Below are positions 50,202-58,949 of a DNA stretch of 64,000 bases, piece by piece. The stretch's first letter is position 1, and every line of letters begins with the position of its first letter. This DNA is from an uncultured Oscillospiraceae bacterium (GTDB lineage Bacteria; Bacillota; Clostridia; Oscillospirales; Oscillospiraceae), in assembly GCA_934654755.1 (NCBI GenBank), contig CAKUGQ010000008.1, positions 18,290 to 82,289 of the forward strand. The letters run 5' to 3'. Both the position numbers and the translations under genes were made by a program. Under the pieces are notes generated by a model. That model did no database searches, was not told the DNA's origin, and worked only from the letters and a program-made list of their open reading frames with translations.

Positions 50202-51614
50202 ATGCAATTTACAAGTCTTTTCTTTCTCTTCCTGTTTTTGCCCTTGTGCCTGGCTGTTTACCTGCTGATTCCTTCGGTGAAAGCAAAAAACGCGGTGCTG
50301 CTCATTGCGAGCCTGCTTTTTTATGCGGCCGGTCAGCCGCAGTATCTTCCGCTGCTGCTGGTTTCCGCTTTCATCAATCAATATCTGGCATGCGGAATTG
50401 TCCCCGGACAAAAAAAGACGCTTTTTTTGCCGATACTGTTCAACCTGCTCGTCCTGATCTTCTTCAAATACACAAATTTCCTGCTCGGAATTTTCGGATG
50501 GACCGGAGCCGATGGGACGGGCGTGCTTAAGCTCGCACTGCCGCTCGGCATTTCTTATTATACGTTCCAGCTTCTTGCCTATCAGATCGATATTTACCGG
50601 AACAAAACGGCTCCTGCGTCGTCTTACTGGAGAGTACTGCTTCTGATCTCCATGTTCCCCAAGATCCCGATGGGACCGATCGTCCGTTATGCGGACATTG
50701 AAAGCCAGCTTGACAGTCGAAAAACCGGCCCGCAGGCAATTTTTCGGGGACTGGTGCGTTTTTGTGTCGGACTTGGAAAAAAGGTGCTGATTGCCGATTA
50801 TGTTGCGCGGCTGATCAAAGCGCTTTCGCCGGCGAATACCGGCTTGGCGGCGTGGGCGGTCGCGATCCTGTTTGTATTTCAGCTCTACTATGATTTTTCC
50901 GGCTATGCGGATATGGCCATTGGGCTTGGGCGGGTATTCGGCTTCCGATATCCGGAGAATTTTGATCTGCCCTTTGCTTCCGCGTCCGTCAGCGAACTGT
51001 GGCGGCGCTGGCACATGAGCCTCGGCAGCTTTTTTAAGGACTATGTTTACATCCCGCTCGGTGGCAACCGCAAGGGGAGGGTACGGCAAATTCTGAATCT
51101 ACTGGTGGTGTGGCTCCTGACCGGCCTATGGCACGGAGCAAGCTGGAACTTTGTGCTCTGGGGGTTGTTTTTCTTTGTGCTGCTTGCACTTGAGAAGCTT
51201 CTCTGGCCGGTGTTGGAAAAGCTGCCGTATTTTGTGCGCAATCTCCTGACTCTGATTGCGATTGTGATCGGTTGGGTGTTTCTTGCATACACCGATGCGG
51301 CGGGCGCCATGTCCGCACTTCGCGCAATGTTTGCGCCGGATGTGTTCTGGAGCGCCGCCGTATGGACAAAACTGCGCGGCGCCATCCCGCTGATTGTTCT
51401 GTGTATTCTCGGCTGTACGGTGCTGCCGCGCTGGATCGCAATGATCTGGAGCAGCCTTTTTGCCGAGCGGCAGCGTGGCCGTAGCCTCTCCGTTACGCCG
51501 AAGCGTGCGTTTTATGCGGTCAGTCTTATGATTTTCGCATTGGTGCTGCTGTATTTCTCTACGGTTTCCATTGTCGGCCTTGGGACAAGCAACTCCATCT
51601 ATGCAAACTTCTGA
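50202..51614 (+). CDS. MBOAT-family O-acyltransferase (AlgI/DltB-like)
   Basis: 470 residues from ATG 50202, chosen for CGGAGG upstream; the longer frame covers the promoter. Many helices; MBOAT hallmarks include FPKIPMGPIVRYADIESQL, YYDFSGYADMAIGLGRVFGF, SELWRRWHMSLGSFFKDYVY and GLWHGASWNFVLWG with the catalytic His (about residue 310). It moves acyl groups, usually acetyl, across the membrane onto an extracellular polysaccharide or teichoic acid. The DHHW protein 18 bases downstream is the usual partner. No polysaccharide synthase genes are adjacent, so the acceptor is unknown. Confidence 0.95.
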   Translation: MQFTSLFFLFLFLPLCLAVYLLIPSVKAKNAVLLIASLLFYAAGQPQYLPLLLVSAFINQYLACGIVPGQKKTLFLPILFNLLVLIFFKYTNFLLGIFGWTGADGTGVLKLALPLGISYYTFQLLAYQIDIYRNKTAPASSYWRVLLLISMFPKIPMGPIVRYADIESQLDSRKTGPQAIFRGLVRFCVGLGKKVLIADYVARLIKALSPANTGLAAWAVAILFVFQLYYDFSGYADMAIGLGRVFGFRYPENFDLPFASASVSELWRRWHMSLGSFFKDYVYIPLGGNRKGRVRQILNLLVVWLLTGLWHGASWNFVLWGLFFFVLLALEKLLWPVLEKLPYFVRNLLTLIAIVIGWVFLAYTDAAGAMSALRAMFAPDVFWSAAVWTKLRGAIPLIVLCILGCTVLPRWIAMIWSSLFAERQRGRSLSVTPKRAFYAVSLMIFALVLLYFSTVSIVGLGTSNSIYANF

Positions 51615-51632
51615 TTTTTTGTGGAGGTACGA

Positions 51633-53060
51633 ATGAAACGACTGTATTCTGTTTTGTCGGCAGTTATGCTCTGCCTGATGCTTCTCGTTGGAGCCGTCGC
51701 TCTGTTCGACAAGGATCCGACGTACTCCGAAACGGAAAAACGGGAGCTGGCGGCTCGCCCGAGCTTTTCGCTGTCCGCCTTTTTTGACGGCAGCTTCAAT
51801 ACCGCTTTTTCCAAGTATTTTTCGGATACGTTTCCGCAGCGTGAAATGCTGCTGGCGGCCAACAAGTCTCTGAACGGCTTTTATTATTCTTCGTTGTTTA
51901 CCAAGGATGGCGACGCTTCTCTGATTATCGACATGGGTGACCACGGCGCCAACGGCGGGGCATCATTGAATCCCTCGGATGCGATCGATCCGTCTGCCTC
52001 CTCCGAACCGAGTGAGCCGACGTCGGATGCTTCGGACGACCCTTTGAACCCGAGCGATCCGGAAGCACCGACGGAGCCGACCGATCCGACGAAACCCACC
52101 ATCAACGACTCCGACACAAAGTATCCGCCGGAGGATGAAAAGGCACAGGATCTCGGTGCAGCGATCGTCGTCGGAAATCGGGCGATGGACGTTCCTTACA
52201 TGAACAAGTCCGTGATTGATAAGTATGCCGAATCGGTCAACGCTATTGCCGCCGCTCTCGGCAGCAATGTCCGCACGTTCAATATTGCCGTTCCGAACGC
52301 TGCTGCCTTCTATGCACCCGAGGCATATCGGACAGGGAGCTGCTATCAGCCTGATATGATCGACTACTGCTACTCCAAGCTCGCAAGCAATGTGACTGCG
52401 GTCGATGCCTATTCTGCCATTGCGCCGCATACGGACGAGTATATCTACTTCAGAACGGACCATCACTGGACACAGCTCGGTTCCTATTACGCCTATACGG
52501 CCTTTTGCAAGGCGGCGGGTTTTGAGGCGAAGGACATCAGCCTTTTTGAAAAAGGGCAGTATGACAATTTCAAAGGCTCCATGTGCACTTTCCTTGCCAA
52601 TTACCCGCAGGTTGAGGTCTTAAAAAACAACCCGGACACACTGTATTTCTACCGCCCGATCGTTGAGGCAAAGGCGCGTTATTACGAGGATGCGACACTC
52701 TCGCCGGAGTATGTTATCGGCGTTATCAGCTATATTTCCGACTCCGTCAGTAATAAGTATCTGACCTATGCCGGCGGAGATCATCCCATCGTTATTGTAA
52801 GGACCGATGTGGAGGGCCCTGTTTGTATGCTGATCAAGGAATCCTACGGAAATGCCTTCATGCCGTGGCTCACGAGCCATTACAGCAAGATCATTCTGGT
52901 CGATCCCCGCGAGTTTAACCGCAACGGTAAACCCGACCTTGATCTGGTTGCCTTTGCCAGGGAACAGGGCGTGAACGACTGCATCGTCTTGGATTACACC
53001 TTTATGCTCAATTCCGAAAACTACACCACATGGCTCAAACGTCTCGTCAATGCCGACTGA
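51633..53060 (+). CDS. DHHW-family extracellular partner of the MBOAT acyltransferase (AlgX/SGNH-like)
   Basis: 475 residues from ATG 51633 (GGAGG). A membrane anchor at about 7-27, then a conserved block ending in a Ser/Pro/Asp/Thr linker at about 115-165 (SSEPSEPTSDASDDPLNPSD), then the SGNH-hydrolase-like domain with the DHHW motif in YFRTDHHWTQLGSYYAYTAF (about 270-290) and LIKESYGNAFMPWL (Ser near 410). Such proteins accept the acyl group from the MBOAT protein and transfer it to polymer. The low-complexity insert in the N-terminal third is not general in the family. Terminator follows. Confidence 0.9.
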   Translation: MKRLYSVLSAVMLCLMLLVGAVALFDKDPTYSETEKRELAARPSFSLSAFFDGSFNTAFSKYFSDTFPQREMLLAANKSLNGFYYSSLFTKDGDASLIIDMGDHGANGGASLNPSDAIDPSASSEPSEPTSDASDDPLNPSDPEAPTEPTDPTKPTINDSDTKYPPEDEKAQDLGAAIVVGNRAMDVPYMNKSVIDKYAESVNAIAAALGSNVRTFNIAVPNAAAFYAPEAYRTGSCYQPDMIDYCYSKLASNVTAVDAYSAIAPHTDEYIYFRTDHHWTQLGSYYAYTAFCKAAGFEAKDISLFEKGQYDNFKGSMCTFLANYPQVEVLKNNPDTLYFYRPIVEAKARYYEDATLSPEYVIGVISYISDSVSNKYLTYAGGDHPIVIVRTDVEGPVCMLIKESYGNAFMPWLTSHYSKIILVDPREFNRNGKPDLDLVAFAREQGVNDCIVLDYTFMLNSENYTTWLKRLVNAD

Positions 53061-53063
53061 AGA

Positions 53064-53102
53064 AACGACCTGCGCCGCAGAAGCTCTGCGGCGCAGGTCG
53101 TT
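53064..53102. terminator. Terminator between the DHHW gene and the 53104-53598 lipoprotein gene
   Basis: AACGACCTGCGCCGCAG, loop AAGCT, CTGCGGCGCAGGTCGTT. Strong stem shared by converging genes. Confidence 0.9.
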
Positions 53103-53103
53103 G

Positions 53104-53598
53104 TTATTCGGTTATTCCTTCCCAGAACAGCGCCTCAATCTGCTGTACATACGCTTCGTCAATATTATAAATATAACTGGAAAGTACATGCCAGGTTGGG
53201 ATGATTCGGATTTCATCGCGTGAAAGCCGGGAGAGATAATAGGAAACAAGTGCCTGCATATCGGCCAACGGGATTGAAGGGATGTCTGCGGTCGTCAGCA
53301 TACCGCTCGGCAGAGCCTTGTCTCCCTCAACAAGGATGCAGGAATACGCTCCCTGTGCCATTTCCCAGATATACACGATTAAACCGTGCTCCGTGTTCAT
53401 CTCGAAGTACGCCGGACATTGATCTCTCAGTATGGCAAGCTCCGCGGAAAGCGGTTCGCTATTCTCGGTGGAGGGTGTTCCGGTGGAAGCCGACGTCGGA
53501 GTGTCGGCGGGGGAGCACCCGGCGGTGAATATGCAGAGGAGGATGGATGCGATCAGAAGCAGTGAAGCTGCGGTTGTTCTTCGGATTTTTGTTTGCAC
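53104..53598 (-). CDS. Small lipoprotein, unknown function
   Basis: 164 residues. Signal peptide with lipobox IASILLCIFTAGCSPAD (Cys near 28), a Ser/Thr-rich linker, then a domain of about 110 residues (FEMNTEHGLIVYIWEMAQGA, SLPLADMQALVSYYLSRL) that I do not recognise. The ORF ends two bases from the shared terminator. Transcribed alone from a near-consensus promoter (53651-53679). Base use like the neighbours. Extracytoplasmic; function not assignable. Confidence 0.72.
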   Translation of the reverse strand: MQTKIRRTTAASLLLIASILLCIFTAGCSPADTPTSASTGTPSTENSEPLSAELAILRDQCPAYFEMNTEHGLIVYIWEMAQGAYSCILVEGDKALPSGMLTTADIPSIPLADMQALVSYYLSRLSRDEIRIIPTWHVLSSYIYNIDEAYVQQIEALFWEGITE

Positions 53599-53650
53599 TG
53601 GAAATACACCGACCTTTCTATATACAGTATTAAAATGAAATATTATTCAG

Positions 53651-53679
53651 AGTATAGCATGGAAAATGCTGCCTGTCAA
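53651..53679 (-). promoter_or_regulatory. Promoter of the small lipoprotein gene
   Basis: Minus strand: TTGACA (53679-53674), 17-base spacer, TATACT (53656-53651). It is immediately downstream of the gene ending 53691. Confidence 0.9.
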
Positions 53680-53690
53680 GGAAATATGCC

Positions 53691-54170
53691 CTATTTTCTA
53701 AAGAGCGCGGCCAGGTAAAACAACAGAAGCGCTGCAAAGATTGCCGCAAGCAGGACCGTCCGGTTGCTGCCCTCGTCCAGTCGATCGTTCAGTGCGCCGA
53801 GATAGGGGAGGATGAGACGTATGCAGCCGAGAATATTGTTTTTGTGGACAACGGCGGTACGGTTCTGCTCCATATGACATTTCACTATGAAATGCTCCGC
53901 ATCCGGCGAAAAGGTTTGCTCGATCTGCCCGACGGATACGGTATTCGGAGCGGAAAGAAACACGATCCACTCACCGCGTTTCAGAGATTCGGCCGGCCTT
54001 GTCCATGCATAGACAAGTGAGCCCTTTGAAATCACGGGGGACATTGCATCGTCTTTGACCGAATAACCGGCACAGCCGACCAGACGGAGTAGGATCGGCA
54101 GGAGCGCCGCGAGGAAAACAACCGGGAGCAGGATGTGTCCGACGGTTCGTTTGATTCGTAACTTTGACAT
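53691..54170 (-). CDS. S26 signal-peptidase-like protein lacking clear general base
   Basis: 159 residues from ATG 54170 (GGAGGGTATCCATT upstream). One helix at each end (LPVVFLAALLPILLRLVG; LLAAIFAALLLFYLAALF). Between them YSVKDDAMSPVISKGSLVYA resembles the S26 Ser motif (SxSMxPxixxGdlv), and EWIVFLSAPNTVSVGQIEQ the following strand. However, the SipW-type THR with catalytic His, and the GDANN motif, are not found; the equivalent region reads VGQIEQ and NRTAVVHKNNILGCI. It may be inactive, or active with a different base. It has no obvious client nearby. Possibly a diverged homologue of the SipW proteins at 18232 and 20507. Confidence 0.72.
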   Translation of the reverse strand: MSKLRIKRTVGHILLPVVFLAALLPILLRLVGCAGYSVKDDAMSPVISKGSLVYAWTRPAESLKRGEWIVFLSAPNTVSVGQIEQTFSPDAEHFIVKCHMEQNRTAVVHKNNILGCIRLILPYLGALNDRLDEGSNRTVLLAAIFAALLLFYLAALFRK

Positions 54171-54317
54171 AATGGATACCCTCCCGGAGATAATGGTACC
54201 ACCGCTCCGTGTGCGGAAGCGGCAGAAAACCGCCGGGCACCCCACATTTTTAAAAAGACTTGACGCGGCGCACCTCGTGCAGTATCATAAAGGAAAAAAA
54301 CGGAAGGGACGATTCCT

Positions 54318-55007
54318 ATGAAACGATCCGAGATCAATCGTGCACTGCGTGAAATGGAGCAGATGTGCAGGAAGGAGCATTGTTATCTGCCGCCATTCTG
54401 CAGTTTCACGCCGGAACAGTGGCGCGAGAAGGGACATGAGTATGACGAGGTCCGCGACTGTATGCTTGGTTGGGACATTACCGATTACGGCCTCGGTGAT
54501 TTCGACAAGGTCGGCTTCTCGCTTATTACCATTCGCAACGGCAACCGTGCCATGCCGGACAAGTACCCAAAGGTCTATGCGGAAAAGCTGCTCTACCTGA
54601 GGGAAGGCCAGTATGCGCCGAATCACTTTCACTGGTATAAGACCGAGGACATTATCAACCGCGGCGGCGGCAACGTCCTCATTCGTGTCTATAACAGTCT
54701 GCCGGACGAAGCCATCGACCGCATTTCCGATGTGACCGTCCATTGCGACGGCCGCTGCGATACCGTTCCGGCCGGAACACAGATCCGCCTGAAACCCGGT
54801 GAGAGTATTCACATTCAGCAATTCCTTTATCACGATTTTTCCGTGGAGCCGGGCAGCGGCCCCGTGCTGCTCGGTGAGGTCAGCCAGTGCAATGACGACA
54901 ATACGGATAACCGTTTTGAACCGCCGGTCGGCCGTTTCCCGAAAATCGAGGAGGATGAACCGCCGTACCGCCTGCTTTGCAACGAATATCCGGAGGCGGC
55001 AGACTGA
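54318..55007 (+). CDS. D-lyxose/D-mannose isomerase-like cupin
   Basis: 229 residues. Cupin metal site visible: NHFHWYKTEDIINRGGG (about 95-111; two His and a Glu) and IQQFLYHDF with a further His. The N-terminal RSEINRALREMEQMC and the PPVGRFPKIEEDEPPYRLLC tail are family features of YdaE/EcSI-type D-lyxose isomerase. It interconverts D-lyxose and D-xylulose, and D-mannose and D-fructose. The PfkB sugar kinase begins one base after its stop (TGAGATG), so isomerase and kinase act in sequence on fructose or xylulose (inference). Confidence 0.9.
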   Translation: MKRSEINRALREMEQMCRKEHCYLPPFCSFTPEQWREKGHEYDEVRDCMLGWDITDYGLGDFDKVGFSLITIRNGNRAMPDKYPKVYAEKLLYLREGQYAPNHFHWYKTEDIINRGGGNVLIRVYNSLPDEAIDRISDVTVHCDGRCDTVPAGTQIRLKPGESIHIQQFLYHDFSVEPGSGPVLLGEVSQCNDDNTDNRFEPPVGRFPKIEEDEPPYRLLCNEYPEAAD

Positions 55008-55008
55008 G

Positions 55009-55971
55009 ATGGCGGAGATTATTGCGATCGGTGAGCTTCTGGTTGATTTTTCACCCGTCGGCACGGATGCGGACGGCTATCCGACACTTGCCGCCAATCC
55101 CGGAGGGGCTCCGGCCAATTTTCTGGCGGCGGCGGCGAAAGCGGGTGGCCGCACGGCTCTTCTGGGTAAGGTCGGGGATGATGCATTCGGACGTCTCCTG
55201 CGTGATACGCTGGAGCGTGCAGGAATTGATACGCGCGGTCTGATTGTGGATCGGGAGACCTTTACCACACTTGCGTTCGTTACGCTTGACGCACAGGGAG
55301 ATCGTGAATTCTCCTTTGCACGCAAGCCGGGAGCGGATACACAGCTGCGCTTTGATGAGCTTCGGCTTGATTTGATTGACGAGGCGCGGGTTTTCCATTT
55401 CGGCACGCTCTCTTTGACGAACGACCCGGCACGGGACGCGACCGTACGCGCCGTCGCTTACGCCCGTGAACGCGGAAAGCTCATCAGCTTTGACCCGAAT
55501 CTGCGCCGCCCACTCTGGAAGGATTCGACGGAAGCAAAACACTGGATGCTATGGGGCCTTTCGCAGGCCGACGTCGTCAAGCTCAGCGACGAGGAGGCTG
55601 AATTTCTGTTTGCATTGCCCCCGGAAGCCGCCGCAGCACATGTTTTGCGGCAGTATCCCGTGCAGTTGGTCTACGTGACCTGTGGAGCGAGAGGTTGCTG
55701 CTTTGCCAATACACATTGTGCGGGCTTTGTTGCTGCGCCGAAGGGGCTTCCGATCATTGATACAACCGGTGCGGGCGACATTTTTGGCGGTACGGCCATG
55801 CAGCTTCTCCTGCAAAGCGGAAAAACGCCCGACAGTCTGGACGATGCTGAGCTTCACGTTTTGGTTGGGACTGCTTGTGCGGCAGCAAGTCTTTCGGCAA
55901 CGAAGCACGGCGGACTCTGTTCCGTCCCGGAGCCGGAACGGGTGCGGCAGCTTTGCCGGGAACTGCGGTGA
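55009..55971 (+). CDS. PfkB-family sugar kinase, fructokinase-like
   Basis: 320 residues from ATG 55009. ALIGELLVDFSPVG-type opening, NPGGAPANFLAAAAKAGGR (sugar-binding, about 28-46), KVGDDAFGRLLRDTL, and the C-terminal signature DTTGAGDIFGGTAMQLLL (about 252-270) with the catalytic Asp. The latter reads TTGAGDIF rather than the common TxGAGDaF. It phosphorylates fructose or a related ketose with ATP. It directly follows the D-lyxose/mannose isomerase, with one base between, and is ended by a terminator. Confidence 0.92.
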   Translation: MAEIIAIGELLVDFSPVGTDADGYPTLAANPGGAPANFLAAAAKAGGRTALLGKVGDDAFGRLLRDTLERAGIDTRGLIVDRETFTTLAFVTLDAQGDREFSFARKPGADTQLRFDELRLDLIDEARVFHFGTLSLTNDPARDATVRAVAYARERGKLISFDPNLRRPLWKDSTEAKHWMLWGLSQADVVKLSDEEAEFLFALPPEAAAAHVLRQYPVQLVYVTCGARGCCFANTHCAGFVAAPKGLPIIDTTGAGDIFGGTAMQLLLQSGKTPDSLDDAELHVLVGTACAAASLSATKHGGLCSVPEPERVRQLCRELR

Positions 55972-55974
55972 GAT

Positions 55975-56012
55975 AAAGCGATCCGTTCTGTTTTGCAGAA
56001 CGGATCGTTTCT
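55975..56012. terminator. Terminator after the sugar kinase gene
   Basis: AAGCGATCCGTTCTG, loop TTTTG, CAGAACGGATCGTTT then CTTT; shared with the converging gene ending 56026. Confidence 0.92.
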
Positions 56013-56025
56013 TTCCATATAGAGG

Positions 56026-57789
56026 CTATAGATGCAGACACAGCCAGCAGGAAAACTCGGCGAGCAGTGCCCAGAGAAGCTGATAAACCGCCAGATGCAG
56101 TACGGTCGGCACCGTGCCCCAGAAAAGCATCAGCGCACAGGTCAAAAAGCCAAGGACACCGGCCAGGAGCGTCAGGAAGAGGTTGACGGAAGCGGCGGTG
56201 CGTAAGGTCTTTGCCGCCGCGACGGAGGAAGCAAAGGCGCCGAAGTCCCCGCGCGCGACAAGCGCGCCCTGGCCGATATTGCCGACCTTTTCCCACGCCG
56301 GTTGGCGAAGACGCCTTCCGTAGGGGGGAAACCGCATTTGTCGTGTGGGAGTATTGAGCTTTGAGGCAAGCAGTTCGGGTGTGATGAGAAAATCACGGGT
56401 CATAAGCACAATGTCAAGCCGGGGTTTTGAAAGAAGCTCACGCAGTCCGGAAATGACGGACGCGGACATGTTATACTTCAGGGCAAAGATACCGGCCAGT
56501 TCACCGCCGATTGAGACATATACTGCCTGACGCAGCCGTGCACCCTTCGGCATATGTACGCCGATACTCTGCATGAAGCTTATGGAGCCGACAAGAACCG
56601 TTTCACCTGCGATGTCCGCTTCAATGCCGCCGTCGTCATAGCAACGGTAGGCTGCGGCCGTGCAGCGCTTTCCGGATTGCGCCTGAAGCAGCTTGTCGAA
56701 CACTTCAGCCAGGGGACTTCCGGTGGCCTCGAGCGCTGCCAGTGTGTAGGCGATCACGCGCGAGGCGGTTAGAGGACTGTAAAGCTTCATTCCGTTCGGG
56801 ACGACGCTTCCTGCTGCAAACAGATCTTCGTCGCGCAGAACGACGGTGTACTTCCCGGAAAAAAGGCGGGTTGCATGCCAACCGCAGAGTGCAGCATTTT
56901 TGCCGAGTCTGCGGCAGAGTGCGCCGAAGGGGCGCGTGTAGCTCAGCGCCGCGCAGAGCGGCAGAGCGCCGAGCAGGAGACTCAGCCATGCCCGTATGAA
57001 GCCGGCCTGCGCACGCGGTGCAAGCAGATAGGCCAGCAGCGGCGAAGAAAGTGCCAGAGCCGTGGCCAAGGGGGTGCCAAGTCGTTTCGGCCCGTCCGTG
57101 CGGTCAAGGTTCAATAGAAAATCGACAGGGTTTCCTTTGTCGGTTCGTAGCGCAGAGGTGCCGTCCGGAAGCTTTTTTGTGCGGAATACGCCGTCCGGCC
57201 GCGTCATGCCAACCAGCCTGTGTAGGGTCGAAGCGCGCGCCGAGTGTGCGGAAACGAGCGATCTTTGCAGGGAAAACAGCTGTACGCAGGCCAGCACCCA
57301 CAGGAATGAGCCATAACGAAGCGCATCATAAATTGACAGGAGCGCAGCGAGGGTTCCGAGTGCGTAAATACCGATGCGAATGCGCATCAGTTCTGCCAGT
57401 GCGTGAAGTGCGACTTCATAAGCCAGAAGAAGTGCGGCAAGCGTAACGCCTGCGGCAATGAGGCCCATGCTGCCCTCCGGAAGGAAGACGGGAGGGGCGG
57501 CAGGCAGGGAATTGACAAAGAGCAGCAGCGCAAAGAGCGTCACCAGCCCAAGCAGAAACAGACGGATGCGGGCAGCGCCCAGTGCGCGGGCACTGCTGCG
57601 GAACTGCTCCTGAAGATCCGGCGGTGTGACTGGGCGGATCCGCGGCTGCTCCGGTGCGGGAGCCGGCTCCGGCGGCATCTGCGGTGGGGGAGCGGTCTGC
57701 GGCTGCTGACGGGAAAACTCACGCAGAATGGATTCCAGGTCAAAAGAAGCCGAGCCGTTATTCAGTTGTTCCGGCTTCTGCTGATCCAT
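56026..57789 (-). CDS. P-type ATPase homologue without the DKTGT phosphorylation motif
   Basis: 587 residues. Pro-rich cytoplasmic N terminus (1-65), then membrane helices at about 75-190 and 240-290, and two more at the C terminus (545-585), the P1B plan shortened. Actuator- and P/N-domain relics align: VVLRDEDLFAAGSVVPNGMK near 320 sits where VVFDKTGTLT belongs, with no DKTGT; ETVLVGSISFMQSIGVHM and LAGIFALKYNMSASVISGLR keep the nucleotide-domain pattern; IVLMTRDFL replaces the MLTGD of the hinge. It should not form the phospho-Asp intermediate. It starts one base after rlmB. A pseudo-transporter with a sensory or scaffold role is inferred. Confidence 0.78.
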   Translation of the reverse strand: MDQQKPEQLNNGSASFDLESILREFSRQQPQTAPPPQMPPEPAPAPEQPRIRPVTPPDLQEQFRSSARALGAARIRLFLLGLVTLFALLLFVNSLPAAPPVFLPEGSMGLIAAGVTLAALLLAYEVALHALAELMRIRIGIYALGTLAALLSIYDALRYGSFLWVLACVQLFSLQRSLVSAHSARASTLHRLVGMTRPDGVFRTKKLPDGTSALRTDKGNPVDFLLNLDRTDGPKRLGTPLATALALSSPLLAYLLAPRAQAGFIRAWLSLLLGALPLCAALSYTRPFGALCRRLGKNAALCGWHATRLFSGKYTVVLRDEDLFAAGSVVPNGMKLYSPLTASRVIAYTLAALEATGSPLAEVFDKLLQAQSGKRCTAAAYRCYDDGGIEADIAGETVLVGSISFMQSIGVHMPKGARLRQAVYVSIGGELAGIFALKYNMSASVISGLRELLSKPRLDIVLMTRDFLITPELLASKLNTPTRQMRFPPYGRRLRQPAWEKVGNIGQGALVARGDFGAFASSVAAAKTLRTAASVNLFLTLLAGVLGFLTCALMLFWGTVPTVLHLAVYQLLWALLAEFSCWLCLHL

Positions 57790-57790
57790 A

Positions 57791-58564
57791 CTATCCTCTC
57801 TGACGGAGCGCCTCGTAAAGCAGAATCGCTGCCGAAGCCGAGGCGTTGAGTGAAGAAACGTGCCCCTTCATGGGGATGCTTACCAGATAATCGCAGTTTT
57901 CGCGTACAAGGCGGCTGATGCCGTCACCTTCGTTCCCGATGACGATGGCGGCCGGGCGTTTGAGGTCGGCGTCATACAGACCGACGGAACCGTCCGCTGC
58001 CGTGCCGAAGATCCAGACGCCGCGTGATTTGAGATCACGGATGGCGGCGGTCAGATTTGCCACGCGGGCAACCGGCATATACTCCACGGCGCCCGCAGAT
58101 GCTTTTCCGACCACGGCGGTCAATCCGACACTGCGACGCTTGGGAATGACGACGCCATGTGCACCGGCGCATTCTGCGGTACGCAGGATTGCACCGAGAT
58201 TGTGCGGGTCGCTGAGCTCATCGCACAGAACCAGCAGCGGCGTCTCTCCGCGCGATTCGGCAATGCCCAGAATTTCGTCGATTGTCGAATACTCATGTGC
58301 GGCAACGCTGGCGATCACACCCTGGTGCGCACCGGTCTGACTCATTTCATTGAGCTTGCGGCGGTCAATGCGCACAACCACCGCGCCGGCGTCTTTGGCC
58401 ATTGCGGCCAGACGGCCGAGAGAACGGTCGGTGTCGCCGTCGGCAAGAAAGAGCTTATTGATTGCACGGCCGCTCTTCAGCGCCTCCGCGACGGCGTTCC
58501 TGCCTTCGATCAGACCCTCCGACAGCTCGGGATCGGACATGTCCTGCTTAAAACTCTGTTTCAT
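57791..58564 (-). CDS. rlmB: 23S rRNA (guanosine-2'-O)-methyltransferase RlmB / TrmH-family
   Basis: 257 residues from ATG 58564 (TGGAGAAG upstream). Substrate-binding L30e-like domain (LIEGRNAVAEALKSGRAINK, about 17-36), then the SpoU knot: DPHNLGAILRTAECAGAHGV (motif 1, about 123-142), IVIGNEGDGISRLV (motif 2) and IPMKGHVSSLNASASAAILL (motif 3). It methylates a guanosine in 23S rRNA; specificity between RlmB and other TrmH members is inferred from length and wording. The DUF-like P-type ATPase homologue begins one base behind its stop. Confidence 0.93.
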   Translation of the reverse strand: MKQSFKQDMSDPELSEGLIEGRNAVAEALKSGRAINKLFLADGDTDRSLGRLAAMAKDAGAVVVRIDRRKLNEMSQTGAHQGVIASVAAHEYSTIDEILGIAESRGETPLLVLCDELSDPHNLGAILRTAECAGAHGVVIPKRRSVGLTAVVGKASAGAVEYMPVARVANLTAAIRDLKSRGVWIFGTAADGSVGLYDADLKRPAAIVIGNEGDGISRLVRENCDYLVSIPMKGHVSSLNASASAAILLYEALRQRG

Positions 58565-58704
58565 AACTTCTCCATCCTCTTTGGGAATTGAAGATTTCGC
58601 ATTTTCCCTGATGGATATTATAGCAAAGAATGTCGAAGGACACAATAGGAAAAGTGAAAAACCGCTTATAAAAATCCGTCACTTCCGGGAGCGAAAAGAG
58701 TGCC

Positions 58705-58760
58705 TTGACTTCCGGCAGAAGTGTGGTAAAATATCACGCAGAGGCGGTTCAGGCCTCTGC
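58705..58760 (+). promoter_or_regulatory. Promoter and leader hairpin of the Cys-rich microprotein gene
   Basis: TTGACT (58705-58710), 16-base spacer, TAAAAT (58727-58732). The transcript would begin with a hairpin GCAGAGGC (58738-58745) / GCCTCTGC (58753-58760). Confidence 0.7.
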
Positions 58761-58793
58761 TTCGTTGTAACACGCGGGAGGTATTTTTATTCA

Positions 58794-58949
58794 ATGGAAG
58801 AGTTTGTAACCGGATACTGCCGTGCCGTTGACGGTGCGCGCACGGTTCTGGCGGAGCCGGACGAGCGGTGCGCCGATTGCGACTTCCCGGACTGTATTTA
58901 CAGAGAATCCTGCCAGATTGCTGCCAGATTAAGCGAGCTTTTTGCGTAA
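58794..58949 (+). CDS. Cys-rich microprotein, 51 residues
   Basis: MEEFVTGYCRAVDGARTV, then CADCDFPDCIYRESCQIA: five Cys in all, four in the pattern CxxCxxxxCxxxxxC, suggesting a small metal site. GGGAGG lies 12 bases before the ATG. Too short for most gene finders; the promoter, leader hairpin and ribosome binding site support it. It is not obviously related to the str operon that follows, from which it is separated by a further promoter. Function unknown. Small proteins of this kind are common in Clostridia but rarely studied. Confidence 0.65.
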   Translation: MEEFVTGYCRAVDGARTVLAEPDERCADCDFPDCIYRESCQIAARLSELFA

